Source: Planktothrix serta PCC 8927
GTDB lineage: Bacteria > Cyanobacteriota > Cyanobacteriia > Cyanobacteriales > Microcoleaceae
Direction of reading: 5' to 3'
Assembly: GCF_900010725.2 (NCBI RefSeq)
Contig: NZ_LR734844.1
Span: 62,001 to 126,000 of the forward strand
DNA length: 64,000 nt
Both the position numbers and the translations under genes were made by a program. The notes beneath the pieces were generated by a model that did no database searches, had not been told where the DNA came from, and worked only from the letters and a program-made list of their open reading frames with translations. Of the stretch, positions 51,131 to 60,613 are shown piece after piece (positions within the stretch are counted from its first letter, which is position 1; each line of letters starts with the position of its first letter).

Positions 51131-52115
51131 GATTTAGCTGAAAAGGCGTGTATTTTCCTCCTAACGCTTCCACAATAGTTTTTGTATTTTTAACCAACAT
51201 TTTAATATAGGTTTCTCCCGCACTCCCTGGAGAACCAATCGAATCAGAATATAATTGCTCCGGGGCTAATTTTACCCCCGATTCTTCCGCAACCGTTGTA
51301 ATTAATTGAGGGTTAATCGTTGTTTCAGCAAAAATAGCAGGAACTCCCGCTTTTTGAATTGAATTTGCTAAGGTTTTAACGGTTTTTGCACTTGGTTGTT
51401 CCTCCGTACTCATCCCAATTAAGGTTCCAATTACCTCTAATCCATAGTCTTGAGCATAATATTGAAACGCATCATGGGTTGTGACTAATTTGCGATGATT
51501 TGGAGGAATAGTTGCAATTTGTTGTTGAATCCAAGCATCTAATTGAGTTAAATCCTCAGTCAATTTAGCCGCATTTTTTGTAAAAATAGCCTGATCTTCA
51601 GGAGATAAAGCAATTAACTCATCTCTAATTTTATTTGTCATTAAAATTGCATTTTTAGCCGTTCCCCAAACATGAGGATCAGGTTGCTTTTGTCCTTGAT
51701 ATTGAAAATCTAAGGGTTTAACCACTTCCCCCACCGCCACTTTTTTTCCTTGAGTTCCTGCGGCTTTAATTAACTTAATTAATCCCGGTTCTAAATTATA
51801 ACCATTATAAAGAATTAAATCCGCTTTTTCCAAGGCAATACTATCTTGAGGAACAGGTTCATAAACATGAGGATCTGCACCCGGTTGTAAGATCCCTTGA
51901 TGGTCAATTTCATCCCCGGCAATTTGTTCTGTTAAATCGGCAATAATCGTACTGGTTGATACTACTTTCGGTTGATCCCCGTTAACAGAATTCTCCGTTG
52001 TTAATTGAGTACAACTACTTAATCCGCTTAAGATTACCCCCAGAAGAATACCTAAAAATCTTATAGAAAGAGGGTTTCGAGCAATTTTTGTTATCATTAG
52101 GCTAGGATTTTTCAT
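51126..52115 (-). CDS. mntC: Manganese ABC transporter substrate-binding lipoprotein
   Basis: 329 residues. Lipoprotein signal with lipobox LSSC (about residue 35). Cluster A-I metal-binding protein; ligand set His (GADPHVYEP), His (PDPHVWG), Glu (FAETTINP) and Asp (YSDSIGSPG), the His/His/Glu/Asp combination of manganese-binding MntC. It delivers Mn(II) to MntAB. Divergent from mntA, with shared promoter region 52116-52266. Mn supply is essential for photosystem II. Confident for family; Mn over Zn by ligands and operon. Confidence 0.9.
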   Translation of the reverse strand: MKNPSLMITKIARNPLSIRFLGILLGVILSGLSSCTQLTTENSVNGDQPKVVSTSTIIADLTEQIAGDEIDHQGILQPGADPHVYEPVPQDSIALEKADLILYNGYNLEPGLIKLIKAAGTQGKKVAVGEVVKPLDFQYQGQKQPDPHVWGTAKNAILMTNKIRDELIALSPEDQAIFTKNAAKLTEDLTQLDAWIQQQIATIPPNHRKLVTTHDAFQYYAQDYGLEVIGTLIGMSTEEQPSAKTVKTLANSIQKAGVPAIFAETTINPQLITTVAEESGVKLAPEQLYSDSIGSPGSAGETYIKMLVKNTKTIVEALGGKYTPFQLNQ

Positions 52116-52149
52116 AATTTTTTCATTAATTATTTCATAATTATCTCAT
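52111..52149. promoter_or_regulatory. Direct repeats TTTCATNAATTA in the mntC/mntA promoter region
   Basis: TTCATAATT (52111), TTTCATTAATTA (52121) and TTTCATAATTAT (52133), 10-12 bases apart and on one face of the helix; the first overlaps the mntC start codon. In cyanobacteria mnt genes are controlled by the ManS/ManR two-component system. This could be its target, which is inference. Confidence 0.4.
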
Positions 52150-52266
52150 TTTTGCAGTACACTATAAAAATAATCCTCCTAAAGTTACCCCTAAAATTCC
52201 TCCTAACTCAGGAAGTCAATCGGGGAACAAACGCCATAAACTACGGATAAAATGGAGCAAACCGCT

Positions 52267-53031
52267 ATGAACACCCTGAAATTCCCCCATCCTGTCAACG
52301 CGGATCTCACTATCCATCACCTTAGCGTCAATTATCGAGGGGTGGAAGCGTTGCGAGATATTTGTTTGGACATCCAACCGGGACGGCTAACGGGCATTAT
52401 TGGCCCGAATGGAGCCGGAAAAAGTACCCTGATGAAGGCGATGTTGGGGTTAGTTAACCTAGAAACAGGTTCGGTGGTATATAACAACAAACCCCTGAGT
52501 CAGCAACGGCAACGGGTGGCCTATGTTCCGCAGCGATCGCAAATTGACTGGGACTATCCGGCAACGGTTTGGGACGTCGTGATCATGGGGAGAGTGCGGA
52601 AAACCGGGTGGTTGCGTCCCTTTTCCGGGGTCAGTCGTCGCATTGCAACTCAGGCGTTAGAACGGGTGGGAATGGTTGAGTATAAAAATCGCCCCATTGG
52701 TCAACTGTCGGGGGGTCAGCAACAGCGTGTTTTTTTAGCGAGATCTTTGGCACAGGAAGCAGAGATTTTTTGCTTTGATGAACCTTTTGTTGGCATTGAT
52801 CAAAAAACAGAAGCGGTGATTTTTAGTTTATTTCGAGAGTTAGCCACATCAGGAAAAATTGTGATTGTGATTAATCATGATTTAGGGGAATCTATTGTTA
52901 ATTTTGATGATTTAATTTTACTGAATCAAGAAGTGATTGCGACGGGAAATCGTCAACAGGTTTTAAAAGAAGATTATTTACAACAAGCCTATGGGGGTAG
53001 GGTATTTTTCTTTGCGGAAAAAGTGGCTTAA
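52267..53031 (+). CDS. mntA: Manganese ABC transporter ATP-binding protein
   Basis: 254 residues from the ATG at 52267, which has GGAG nine bases upstream; an ATG at 52252 is in frame. ABC ATPase: Walker A GPNGAGKST, Q-loop YVPQRSQ, signature LSGGQQQRVF, Walker B IFCFDEPF and H-loop INHD. It powers Mn(II) import with MntB and MntC. Separated from mntB by about 108 bases with a repeat insertion. Confidence 0.92.
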   Translation: MNTLKFPHPVNADLTIHHLSVNYRGVEALRDICLDIQPGRLTGIIGPNGAGKSTLMKAMLGLVNLETGSVVYNNKPLSQQRQRVAYVPQRSQIDWDYPATVWDVVIMGRVRKTGWLRPFSGVSRRIATQALERVGMVEYKNRPIGQLSGGQQQRVFLARSLAQEAEIFCFDEPFVGIDQKTEAVIFSLFRELATSGKIVIVINHDLGESIVNFDDLILLNQEVIATGNRQQVLKEDYLQQAYGGRVFFFAEKVA

Positions 53032-53089
53032 ATTATTTTTCCCGGTTTTATAGTGCTACGCATAGAGAGTGTTTGACACTTCTAAATTT

Positions 53090-53118
53090 GGTGCGTGCGC
53101 TGTGCTTACGCACCCTAC
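53090..53118. repeat. GGTGCGTGCG...CGCACCCTAC hairpin repeat between mntA and mntB
   Basis: GGTGCGTGCGCTGTGCTTACGCACCCTAC, family as at 9942, 45341 and 53976. It sits inside the mntA-mntB gap. Confidence 0.8.
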
Positions 53119-53139
53119 AATTTTTTGAATTAAAATCAC

Positions 53140-53979
53140 ATGATCAATCTGTTAATTGAACCTTTACAATATAGTTTCATGCAGCGATCGCTGATGATTG
53201 CTATTTTAGTCGGAATTATTTGTGCGGTTGTCGGTAGTTATTTAATGGTGCAGCGATTAGCATTATTAGGAGATGCTATTAGTCATTCGGTTTTACCGGG
53301 ATTAGCGATCGCTTTCATCCTTAACGCTAATATTTTTGTCGGGGCGTTTATTGCGGGAATTGTGAGTACAATTTGCATGAATATTATTAGAACCTATTCC
53401 CGAATCAAAGAAGATGCGGCGATGGGAATTGTATTTTCTGCCTTTTTTGCATTAGGAATAACCTTAATTACGTTAGTTCAAAAAGATAATAAAATTGACT
53501 TAAATCATTTTCTATTTGGCAATATTCTAGGCGTAACAGCAGGGGATGTTAGAGATACCTTTATTATTACTATTATTATTCTAGCAGTTGTTATGTTAAT
53601 CTATAAAGAACTGCTATTTTATACCTTCGATCCCTTGGGTGCTGAAGCCACAGGTTTACCCGTCAATCTTCTTAATTTAGGATTAATGGGATTAATTGCC
53701 TTAACCATTGTTGCCAGTTTAAAAGCCGTCGGAGTCATCTTAGTATTATCCCTATTAATTACTCCCGCAGCCACAGCCTATTTATTAGTAGAACGTCTGC
53801 ATCTAGTGATGATATTAGGCGTAATAATCGGAGTAATTTCTAGTATTAGCGGAATGTACCTCAGCTATTTTTATAATCTACCTTCAGGCCCAGCCATTGT
53901 ATTAGTAACATTTGGGTTATTTATATTAGCATTTTTATTCAGTCCCACCCAAGGACTATTAAGAATAAAACAAAAGTAG
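53140..53979 (+). CDS. mntB: Manganese ABC transporter permease
   Basis: 279 residues, about eight to nine transmembrane helices. ABC-3 family (MntB/ZnuB): FMQRSLMIAILVGIICAVVG, GDAISHSVLPGLAIAF (conserved), and EATGLPVNLLNLGLMG. The stop codon TAG lies within a GTAGGGTGCG repeat. Forms the membrane channel of MntABC. Confidence 0.92.
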   Translation: MINLLIEPLQYSFMQRSLMIAILVGIICAVVGSYLMVQRLALLGDAISHSVLPGLAIAFILNANIFVGAFIAGIVSTICMNIIRTYSRIKEDAAMGIVFSAFFALGITLITLVQKDNKIDLNHFLFGNILGVTAGDVRDTFIITIIILAVVMLIYKELLFYTFDPLGAEATGLPVNLLNLGLMGLIALTIVASLKAVGVILVLSLLITPAATAYLLVERLHLVMILGVIIGVISSISGMYLSYFYNLPSGPAIVLVTFGLFILAFLFSPTQGLLRIKQK

Positions 53980-54004
53980 GGTGCGTAAGCCCCGCGCACG
54001 CACC
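53976..54004. repeat. GTAGGGTGCGTAAGC hairpin repeat overlapping the mntB stop codon
   Basis: GTAGGGTGCGTAAGCCCCGCGCACGCACC begins one base before the TAG stop of mntB. Family as at 9942-9974, 45341-45369 and 53090-53118. Confidence 0.8.
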
Positions 54005-54021
54005 ATCTAACATTATATTAA

Positions 54022-54219
54022 CTAAAACTCCACTTTAACCGTCAAGGTAAACTCATAGACTTCTTTTTTAAGTTGCTCAATTTGAGCCTGTAAATCAAGA
54101 TAAACTGGAACCTTAATATCAGCAATAGCTTTAAAATTTTTCTTAAATTCCTCACTGAGACTTAAAGTTAATTCTCGACCTAATTTTGAATATGTATTAT
54201 GAGCATCTTTTATTCTAAG
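54022..54219 (-). pseudogene. C-terminal gene fragment in frame after the DUF4435 stop
   Basis: Sixty-five open codons directly after, and in frame with, the TAA ending the DUF4435 gene: LRIKDAHNTYSKLGRELTLS, then FKAIADIKVPVYLDLQAQIE and EFTLTVKVEF with a TAG. No start codon or ribosome site. The content is protein-like, with a helical tail like those at the end of large nucleases or methylases, but I do not recognise a family. Either a remnant of a removed neighbouring defence gene or a region cut off by the TAA. Confidence 0.4.
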
Positions 54220-55146
54220 TTATTCTCTTGTTCGGGTAACTTCTTTCAAGTATTCAATCAGACTTTCAGGTGTCTCTGCATATCCTGAAAATGTATTTAT
54301 TGCTTGCTCGTTACTTATTTTTTCGCCAAAAGTGAACTTTATTTTCTGTTTTAAATATTTTTGGGATGCCTTTGAATCCTGTAAAATCAATTGAATAAGG
54401 ATGAGTAAAAATTCCATTTCATACTTACCTCTAAATACTTTATGTTGTTCACAGTTTGAGAAATCAACAAGTTTTTGATCTAGCAATTCCTGTGTAACCT
54501 CTGTAGCCATTGGGAAAGTCTGTTGGATTTTTTCCAAATTATACTTTGATGAAACTGAATCTAACGTAAGCTCTATAAAGCCTTTGGGTAACTTATCGTC
54601 TAAATCTACACCTGTTTGTATGCCTGTTGTATTTCTTATTGCTATCAAACAAGCATACCAAGCATTTAACAGCTTAACTGCCAAATGAAACTCTTGTTGT
54701 CTTTCAATGAAAAGCCTTAAGCAAACTTTATAAGCATCATCACTCACTTCTGATAAGGAAAATTCATTTTTCAGAATTTCCTTAAATACATCTACTGAAA
54801 CATATAGGTTTTCAATAGAATAACACGGCGTTTCAAAAATTGGCGGATTATGATTTGGTAAAGCACTATTAAAATCCTTATCTATGAAAAAGGCTTTTTT
54901 ATACTGATCATATTCCCTATGATTTTTAATCAGGTTGTAAACCTGCAATACTCTTTCTCTACCACCACATCTAATTGGGTGATAATTTTCTACAAACTGC
55001 TTGATTCTTGGAACATAATAAGCATTGTCTTTGCCTTCAAAAAAACAAAATAAACCATCTTTACCTTGTTTGGTATGAAGGGCAAATTCTTGATAAGCAA
55101 CTTGGGCTTTATCACGACTTTTTCTAAGTTTATCTATGTATGACAT
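54220..55146 (-). CDS. ariB: DUF4435 Toprim-like nuclease (AriB-like effector)
   Basis: 308 residues. DUF4435 family: the acidic Toprim-like motif FCFFEGKDNAYYVPRI near residue 33 and DKDFN (FFIDKDFNSAL) near residue 87. In the PARIS anti-phage system AriB is a DUF4435 Toprim nuclease released by the AAA ATPase AriA when a phage protein is sensed; it then stops growth, in known cases by cutting tRNA. Its start overlaps the ATPase gene by 13 bases. Catalytic Glu and Asp look intact. It may also be described as an OLD-like system. Confidence 0.7.
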   Translation of the reverse strand: MSYIDKLRKSRDKAQVAYQEFALHTKQGKDGLFCFFEGKDNAYYVPRIKQFVENYHPIRCGGRERVLQVYNLIKNHREYDQYKKAFFIDKDFNSALPNHNPPIFETPCYSIENLYVSVDVFKEILKNEFSLSEVSDDAYKVCLRLFIERQQEFHLAVKLLNAWYACLIAIRNTTGIQTGVDLDDKLPKGFIELTLDSVSSKYNLEKIQQTFPMATEVTQELLDQKLVDFSNCEQHKVFRGKYEMEFLLILIQLILQDSKASQKYLKQKIKFTFGEKISNEQAINTFSGYAETPESLIEYLKEVTRTRE

Positions 55147-56495
55147 TCGGTAGTAATAGTTTTTGCAGGTTTAACATATTCATTCAAGCCAACAGCATAC
55201 CGATCTAACTCATTATCAAAAATGAAAGGTGAATGAGTTACAGCCAATAGAAAATCACACTTATTTGAGTTGAGTATATCAGGAAGTAATTGCCTTTGCC
55301 AAATTATACTTAATGATAATTCTGGTTCATCAAAAAGTACGATAAACCTTTGTTTATCCTCAGCTAAGTAAATTTTAGAAAGAATCGATATGATTTGCTT
55401 TTCACCTGATGAGAGTTTACTTAATTGTATTTCTTCACCCGATAAGTCTGACTTGACAAAAATTCTAATCGCACTTTCATCATAAAATATTTTTTTGTCA
55501 ATTAGGTACTTATTACAGATATCTCTATATACTTTAATAAAGTTATCTAACGGTTTCTGTTTTTCATAGATTTCAATCAACTTTTGTAAAAAATATAATA
55601 GCGAGTCATTTTTTATTTCTTGATTTACCACAATATTTCTGATTTCATTTTTATCTGCCTCTGAAAGTTGCTCACCTACTCTTGCTAAAATAATTTCAAT
55701 ATCCTTTTGATCAATGCGGCTCAAAATGCTTGTATCTGTATCTGTAAATCCCTTAACTAATTGACTTAAAATTTCTCCTGAGATTTTAGAAAAACCTTCT
55801 TTTAAAAGCTTATCAATTGTATTTTCAATTTCATCAAACCGTTTCCGTACATCTGTCATTCCAAAATGAATTAATCTATTATCTTCTTTGTGAAACTGTT
55901 CTTCATCATAACCCAGATTTTTTAAATCTTCTTCAACTCGTCTATAAGTAGGAAAATACATAATTTCACTTTGATTCAGGCTTTCTGTGATTGTTTTTTT
56001 GCACTCTTGTAAATTGGCAGAAAAATTGTCTTCAGTTTCATCAGATAATCTTCGTAAAATGTCTAAAATCATTCCCGTTGAAAATGGGAGATCTTCTACA
56101 ATTTGTCTTACCATAGGGTTATTTCTAAATTGATAACTAGAAATGCTTTTATTAGCAAATTCTTGTTTGAGGTCAATAAATTTATGAATTCCAATTTTAT
56201 TGATTAAGTCTACTGCCACAGGATGTTTGAAAAATGTCTGTTCAATTTCTCTTTTACTGATTGAAATAGTCTTGCCATCAATAAACTCTAACTCTAGCTT
56301 ATCAAAGCAATAATCAATTAGTTTTTCAAATTTTTTACAAAGCGTATAATAAAACATATTTAAGACTTGGGTTTTGCCAAGTCCATTTTCACCAATCAAA
56401 ATCTTAATATTTTTATCAAAAGGAATATGTACGTCATTTGTTCCGAAAAGTCCGTACACCGAAAAAGATTTTAAGTTACTTGATATCATATTCAT
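55134..56495 (-). CDS. ariA: ABC/SMC-like AAA ATPase (AriA-like sensor)
   Basis: 453 residues. Walker A IGENGLGKTQV near residue 33, signature LSSGEKQIISI near 363, Walker B FIVLFDEPELSLS near 387, and H-loop VTHSPF near 425. A long helical insertion separates them, as in OLD/PARIS-type ATPases. First gene of the two-gene unit; in the known system it forms a scaffold holding AriB inactive. Unlike the AriB-side fragment, the gene is complete. Length is similar to known AriA. Promoter region 56496-56735 is shared with crtP. Confidence 0.75.
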   Translation of the reverse strand: MNMISSNLKSFSVYGLFGTNDVHIPFDKNIKILIGENGLGKTQVLNMFYYTLCKKFEKLIDYCFDKLELEFIDGKTISISKREIEQTFFKHPVAVDLINKIGIHKFIDLKQEFANKSISSYQFRNNPMVRQIVEDLPFSTGMILDILRRLSDETEDNFSANLQECKKTITESLNQSEIMYFPTYRRVEEDLKNLGYDEEQFHKEDNRLIHFGMTDVRKRFDEIENTIDKLLKEGFSKISGEILSQLVKGFTDTDTSILSRIDQKDIEIILARVGEQLSEADKNEIRNIVVNQEIKNDSLLYFLQKLIEIYEKQKPLDNFIKVYRDICNKYLIDKKIFYDESAIRIFVKSDLSGEEIQLSKLSSGEKQIISILSKIYLAEDKQRFIVLFDEPELSLSIIWQRQLLPDILNSNKCDFLLAVTHSPFIFDNELDRYAVGLNEYVKPAKTITTECHT

Positions 56496-56714
56496 ACAGA
56501 GATAGAAATTATAACTTTTGGTACATAGCTACAACTTATCTTGAAGGCTAATCATCATAAGTATAGTATAGGTTAGATTGATTAGAACCCGCCCCTGCGG
56601 TAAAGCCGTCCCGACGTTCAACCGTCCACCCCAACAGCCAACCCGCATCAGAATTTTTGATCTTGTTAGGTTTGAATGTAACAAGATGTAACGTATAATC
56701 AGAAAAAACATTAA

Positions 56715-58175
<1,461 letters not shown>

Positions 58176-58205
58176 CCCATCCATCGTCGGTCACCAGAAC
58201 AACGA

Positions 58206-59132
58206 ATGCTACAACTTTCTAAATCTCATTGCATGAGAACTCTGGCATCTCTGGAAGACTCCTATGAACTCTGCCGTCAGGTTACTGCGGAGTATGCCAA
58301 GACATTTTATTTAGGGACTCAATTGATGCCAGAAGCCAAGCGTCGGGCGATCTGGGCGATCTATGTTTGGTGTCGTCGGACTGATGAGTTGGTCGATGGG
58401 CCAATGGCTGCGACGACAACGGAGGAAACCTTAGATCGTTGGGAAGAACACCTGGAAGCTTTATTTGCTGGACATCCTAGGGACGAAGTGGATGTGGCTT
58501 TGGTAGATACCCTACATCGTTTCCCTCTGGATATTCAACCGTTTAGAGATATGATTGCGGGTCAACGCATGGATTTATACCGCAACCGATATCAGACGTT
58601 TGAGGAGTTGGAACTCTATTGTTATCGGGTGGCGGGAACGGTGGGGTTAATGTCAACGGCGGTGATGGGTGTCGAACCTCCGGTAATTACTCCTTGGAAT
58701 CCTAACCCAGAAATTATGATTCCGAATCAAGAAGCGATCGCATTAGGAATTGCCAATCAACTCACGAATATTCTCCGGGATGTGGGCGAAGACGCGCGAC
58801 GAGGACGGATTTATTTACCTTTAGATGATTTAGCGTTATTTAATTATACAGAAGAAGATTTATTTAAGGGGGTTGTGGATGAGCGTTGGCAGGAATTAAT
58901 GCGCTTTGAAATTCAGAGGGCGCGAAAGTTCTATGCAGAAGCGGAAAAGGGAATTAGTGTTTTAAGTGAGGAGATTCGCTGGCCGGTTTGGACGGCGTTA
59001 GTGCTTTATCGGCAAATTTTAGATGAAATTGAACGCAATGAATATGATGTTTTTAGCAAACGGGCTTACGTTCCCAAATGGCGAAAAATGATGGCATTAC
59101 CTGTAGCCTTATTAAGGGCAAAAGTGTTATAG
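58206..59132 (+). CDS. crtB: Phytoene synthase
   Basis: 308 residues. Head-to-head condensation of two GGPP to 15-cis-phytoene. Acidic motifs RRTDELVDG (first DxxxD) and [20 protein letters not shown] (second), plus [20 protein letters not shown]. Complete. It follows crtP by 30 bases and is probably co-transcribed. Confidence 0.96.
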   Translation: MLQLSKSHCMRTLASLEDSYELCRQVTAEYAKTFYLGTQLMPEAKRRAIWAIYVWCRRTDELVDGPMAATTTEETLDRWEEHLEALFAGHPRDEVDVALVDTLHRFPLDIQPFRDMIAGQRMDLYRNRYQTFEELELYCYRVAGTVGLMSTAVMGVEPPVITPWNPNPEIMIPNQEAIALGIANQLTNILRDVGEDARRGRIYLPLDDLALFNYTEEDLFKGVVDERWQELMRFEIQRARKFYAEAEKGISVLSEEIRWPVWTALVLYRQILDEIERNEYDVFSKRAYVPKWRKMMALPVALLRAKVL

Positions 59133-59296
59133 AGGTTGAGCAATTAAAAGGGTATATGGTGTTTATCCACATTAATTGGTTTGATCCATTGGATTACTGC
59201 TTTGATTTACTTGGGGATATCCACCGCCCAAGTGATTTCGTTGTTTCAAAATTCAGGAACTTTTACTCAAATTATAATTTAATAGGAGATATTGAA

Positions 59297-59326
59297 AACC
59301 CACCTAAATAACGATTGAGGTGGGTT
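59297..59326. terminator. Rho-independent terminator between crtB and the RRM gene
   Basis: AACCCACCT (59297-59305) and AGGTGGGTT (59318-59326) form a perfect 9-bp stem. In the minus direction it is followed by TTTTC, so it fits the RRM gene best; it may also stop crtB transcripts. Confidence 0.75.
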
Positions 59327-59354
59327 GATATCGGGATCAATTCAAACTATAAAA

Positions 59355-59885
59355 TTAAGGATTGGCAGCTTGGGCGGCTAACATTTGTTTTAGTTTTTCT
59401 AACTCATTTGCCCAACGGGGATCGGGTTGGAAGCCTTCATCACCGCCTGTTTTGGGGGTAGCATTATAACCACCTGAGGAATGTTTGGATTTTTTATTCC
59501 GGTTTTTACCGCCACCACTTTTAGGCATATTACCCGACGATTTAACGGGTTGTTGAACAGGTTGTTGCTGTTGTTGTTGTTGGGGTTGTTCTTCCCCTTC
59601 ATTTTCGCTACCGCCTGCGCCTTCACCTTTTCCTTTTTTACGAGGTAATGCTTTTTCAATTTTTAAGGCATTTTCTCTAAACATCACCCCGTTATATTTC
59701 TCAACAATTTGATCCGCCAGTTCATCGTTTTGCACCGTTACAAATCCAAAACCGCGACATTTGCCCGTTTTGCGATCGGTAATCACTTTAGCAGAAACGG
59801 TATCTCCTTCCTCAGCAAAGACATCTTGTAATTCTTTGCGCTCTAATTCTTTGGGAAGATTACCAATATAAAGACGAACAGACAT
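59355..59885 (-). CDS. RRM-type RNA-binding protein (Rbp family)
   Basis: 176 residues. One RNA-recognition motif at residues 2-80: RNP2 LYIGNLP and RNP1 KCRGFGFVTV. C-terminal region is Gly/Gln/Asn/Lys-rich (polyQ stretch at about residue 105-115), longer than in the classical short cyanobacterial Rbp proteins. GGAGG with good spacing to the ATG at 59885 fixes the start. Rbp proteins bind mRNA for photosynthesis proteins and are often cold-induced. Long 5' region without other genes upstream. Confidence 0.9.
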   Translation of the reverse strand: MSVRLYIGNLPKELERKELQDVFAEEGDTVSAKVITDRKTGKCRGFGFVTVQNDELADQIVEKYNGVMFRENALKIEKALPRKKGKGEGAGGSENEGEEQPQQQQQQQPVQQPVKSSGNMPKSGGGKNRNKKSKHSSGGYNATPKTGGDEGFQPDPRWANELEKLKQMLAAQAANP

Positions 59886-60613
59886 GAGTAGTACCTCCAA
59901 ATAAAACGAAAAATGAGTAGGCAAAATCATCCCCAACTTGTGTGATTTAAAAACACAAATAGAGGATTAACCCCAAGGCAATTAGCACTTTGGTTTCTTA
60001 AATTGAACTCAACAGCCGATTTCATCTTCAAATTGAGATGAAGTCCGGTCATTCCCTCCATATTGAATTCATCATGCAGAGAATGTTGGTTTGCTCGGTT
60101 GTTTTGTAAACTTTTTCTCATCGGTCAAAACTTGATGCTATAGAGTCTTGTTATTCCTGTGTTCAAAAATAGATTGAACTTCCTATAGCTAAGACGATAT
60201 AAAGTCAACTCACTGGTTGTTAACTTCCTGCCTTTGGAGTGCCAATAGTTGAGTACAGCATTTAATAAAAAATTTGTCATTTCTTTAAGTTGCTGTTTCG
60301 CCTCGTATGAGTCAGGCTATTGAATGGAACCTAGAACCTTTGCTATGGGTATTCCAGTACCGGATCGTTATGAGCCAATCTCTAAGATAGCACAGCCTCG
60401 AACACAGTTCTAGCGTTTTGCCAAGATTTTTGCATTTAATTTTGCAAAATTTGTAAACTTTCCAGATTGGGTGATGAAACTGACTCTATCCAGGGGAGGA
60501 TGAAGTTCTTTTGAATCTTTAGTTAGTGAATTTAACATTGATCGGTACAAAAAGCAATCAGACTTAATCTCTTAAAATTCGTATCAACTTATAAATAAAT
60601 CTAATAAATCAGT
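59886..60613. other. 728-base gap with no recognised gene
   Basis: Upstream of the RRM gene and downstream of the M48-like gene. Stop codons occur in all frames; no protein homology seen. A long 5' untranslated region or a small RNA is possible, as for other cyanobacterial rbp genes. Otherwise I see nothing in it. Confidence 0.4.

Noticed and set aside
59078-59311. Plus-strand frame of 77 codons overlapping the end of crtB
   Set aside because: Starts inside crtB in another frame, no ribosome site, and runs into a terminator hairpin.
59927-60121. Minus-strand frame of 64 codons upstream of the RRM gene
   Set aside because: No homology, no ribosome site; more likely part of the 5' untranslated region.
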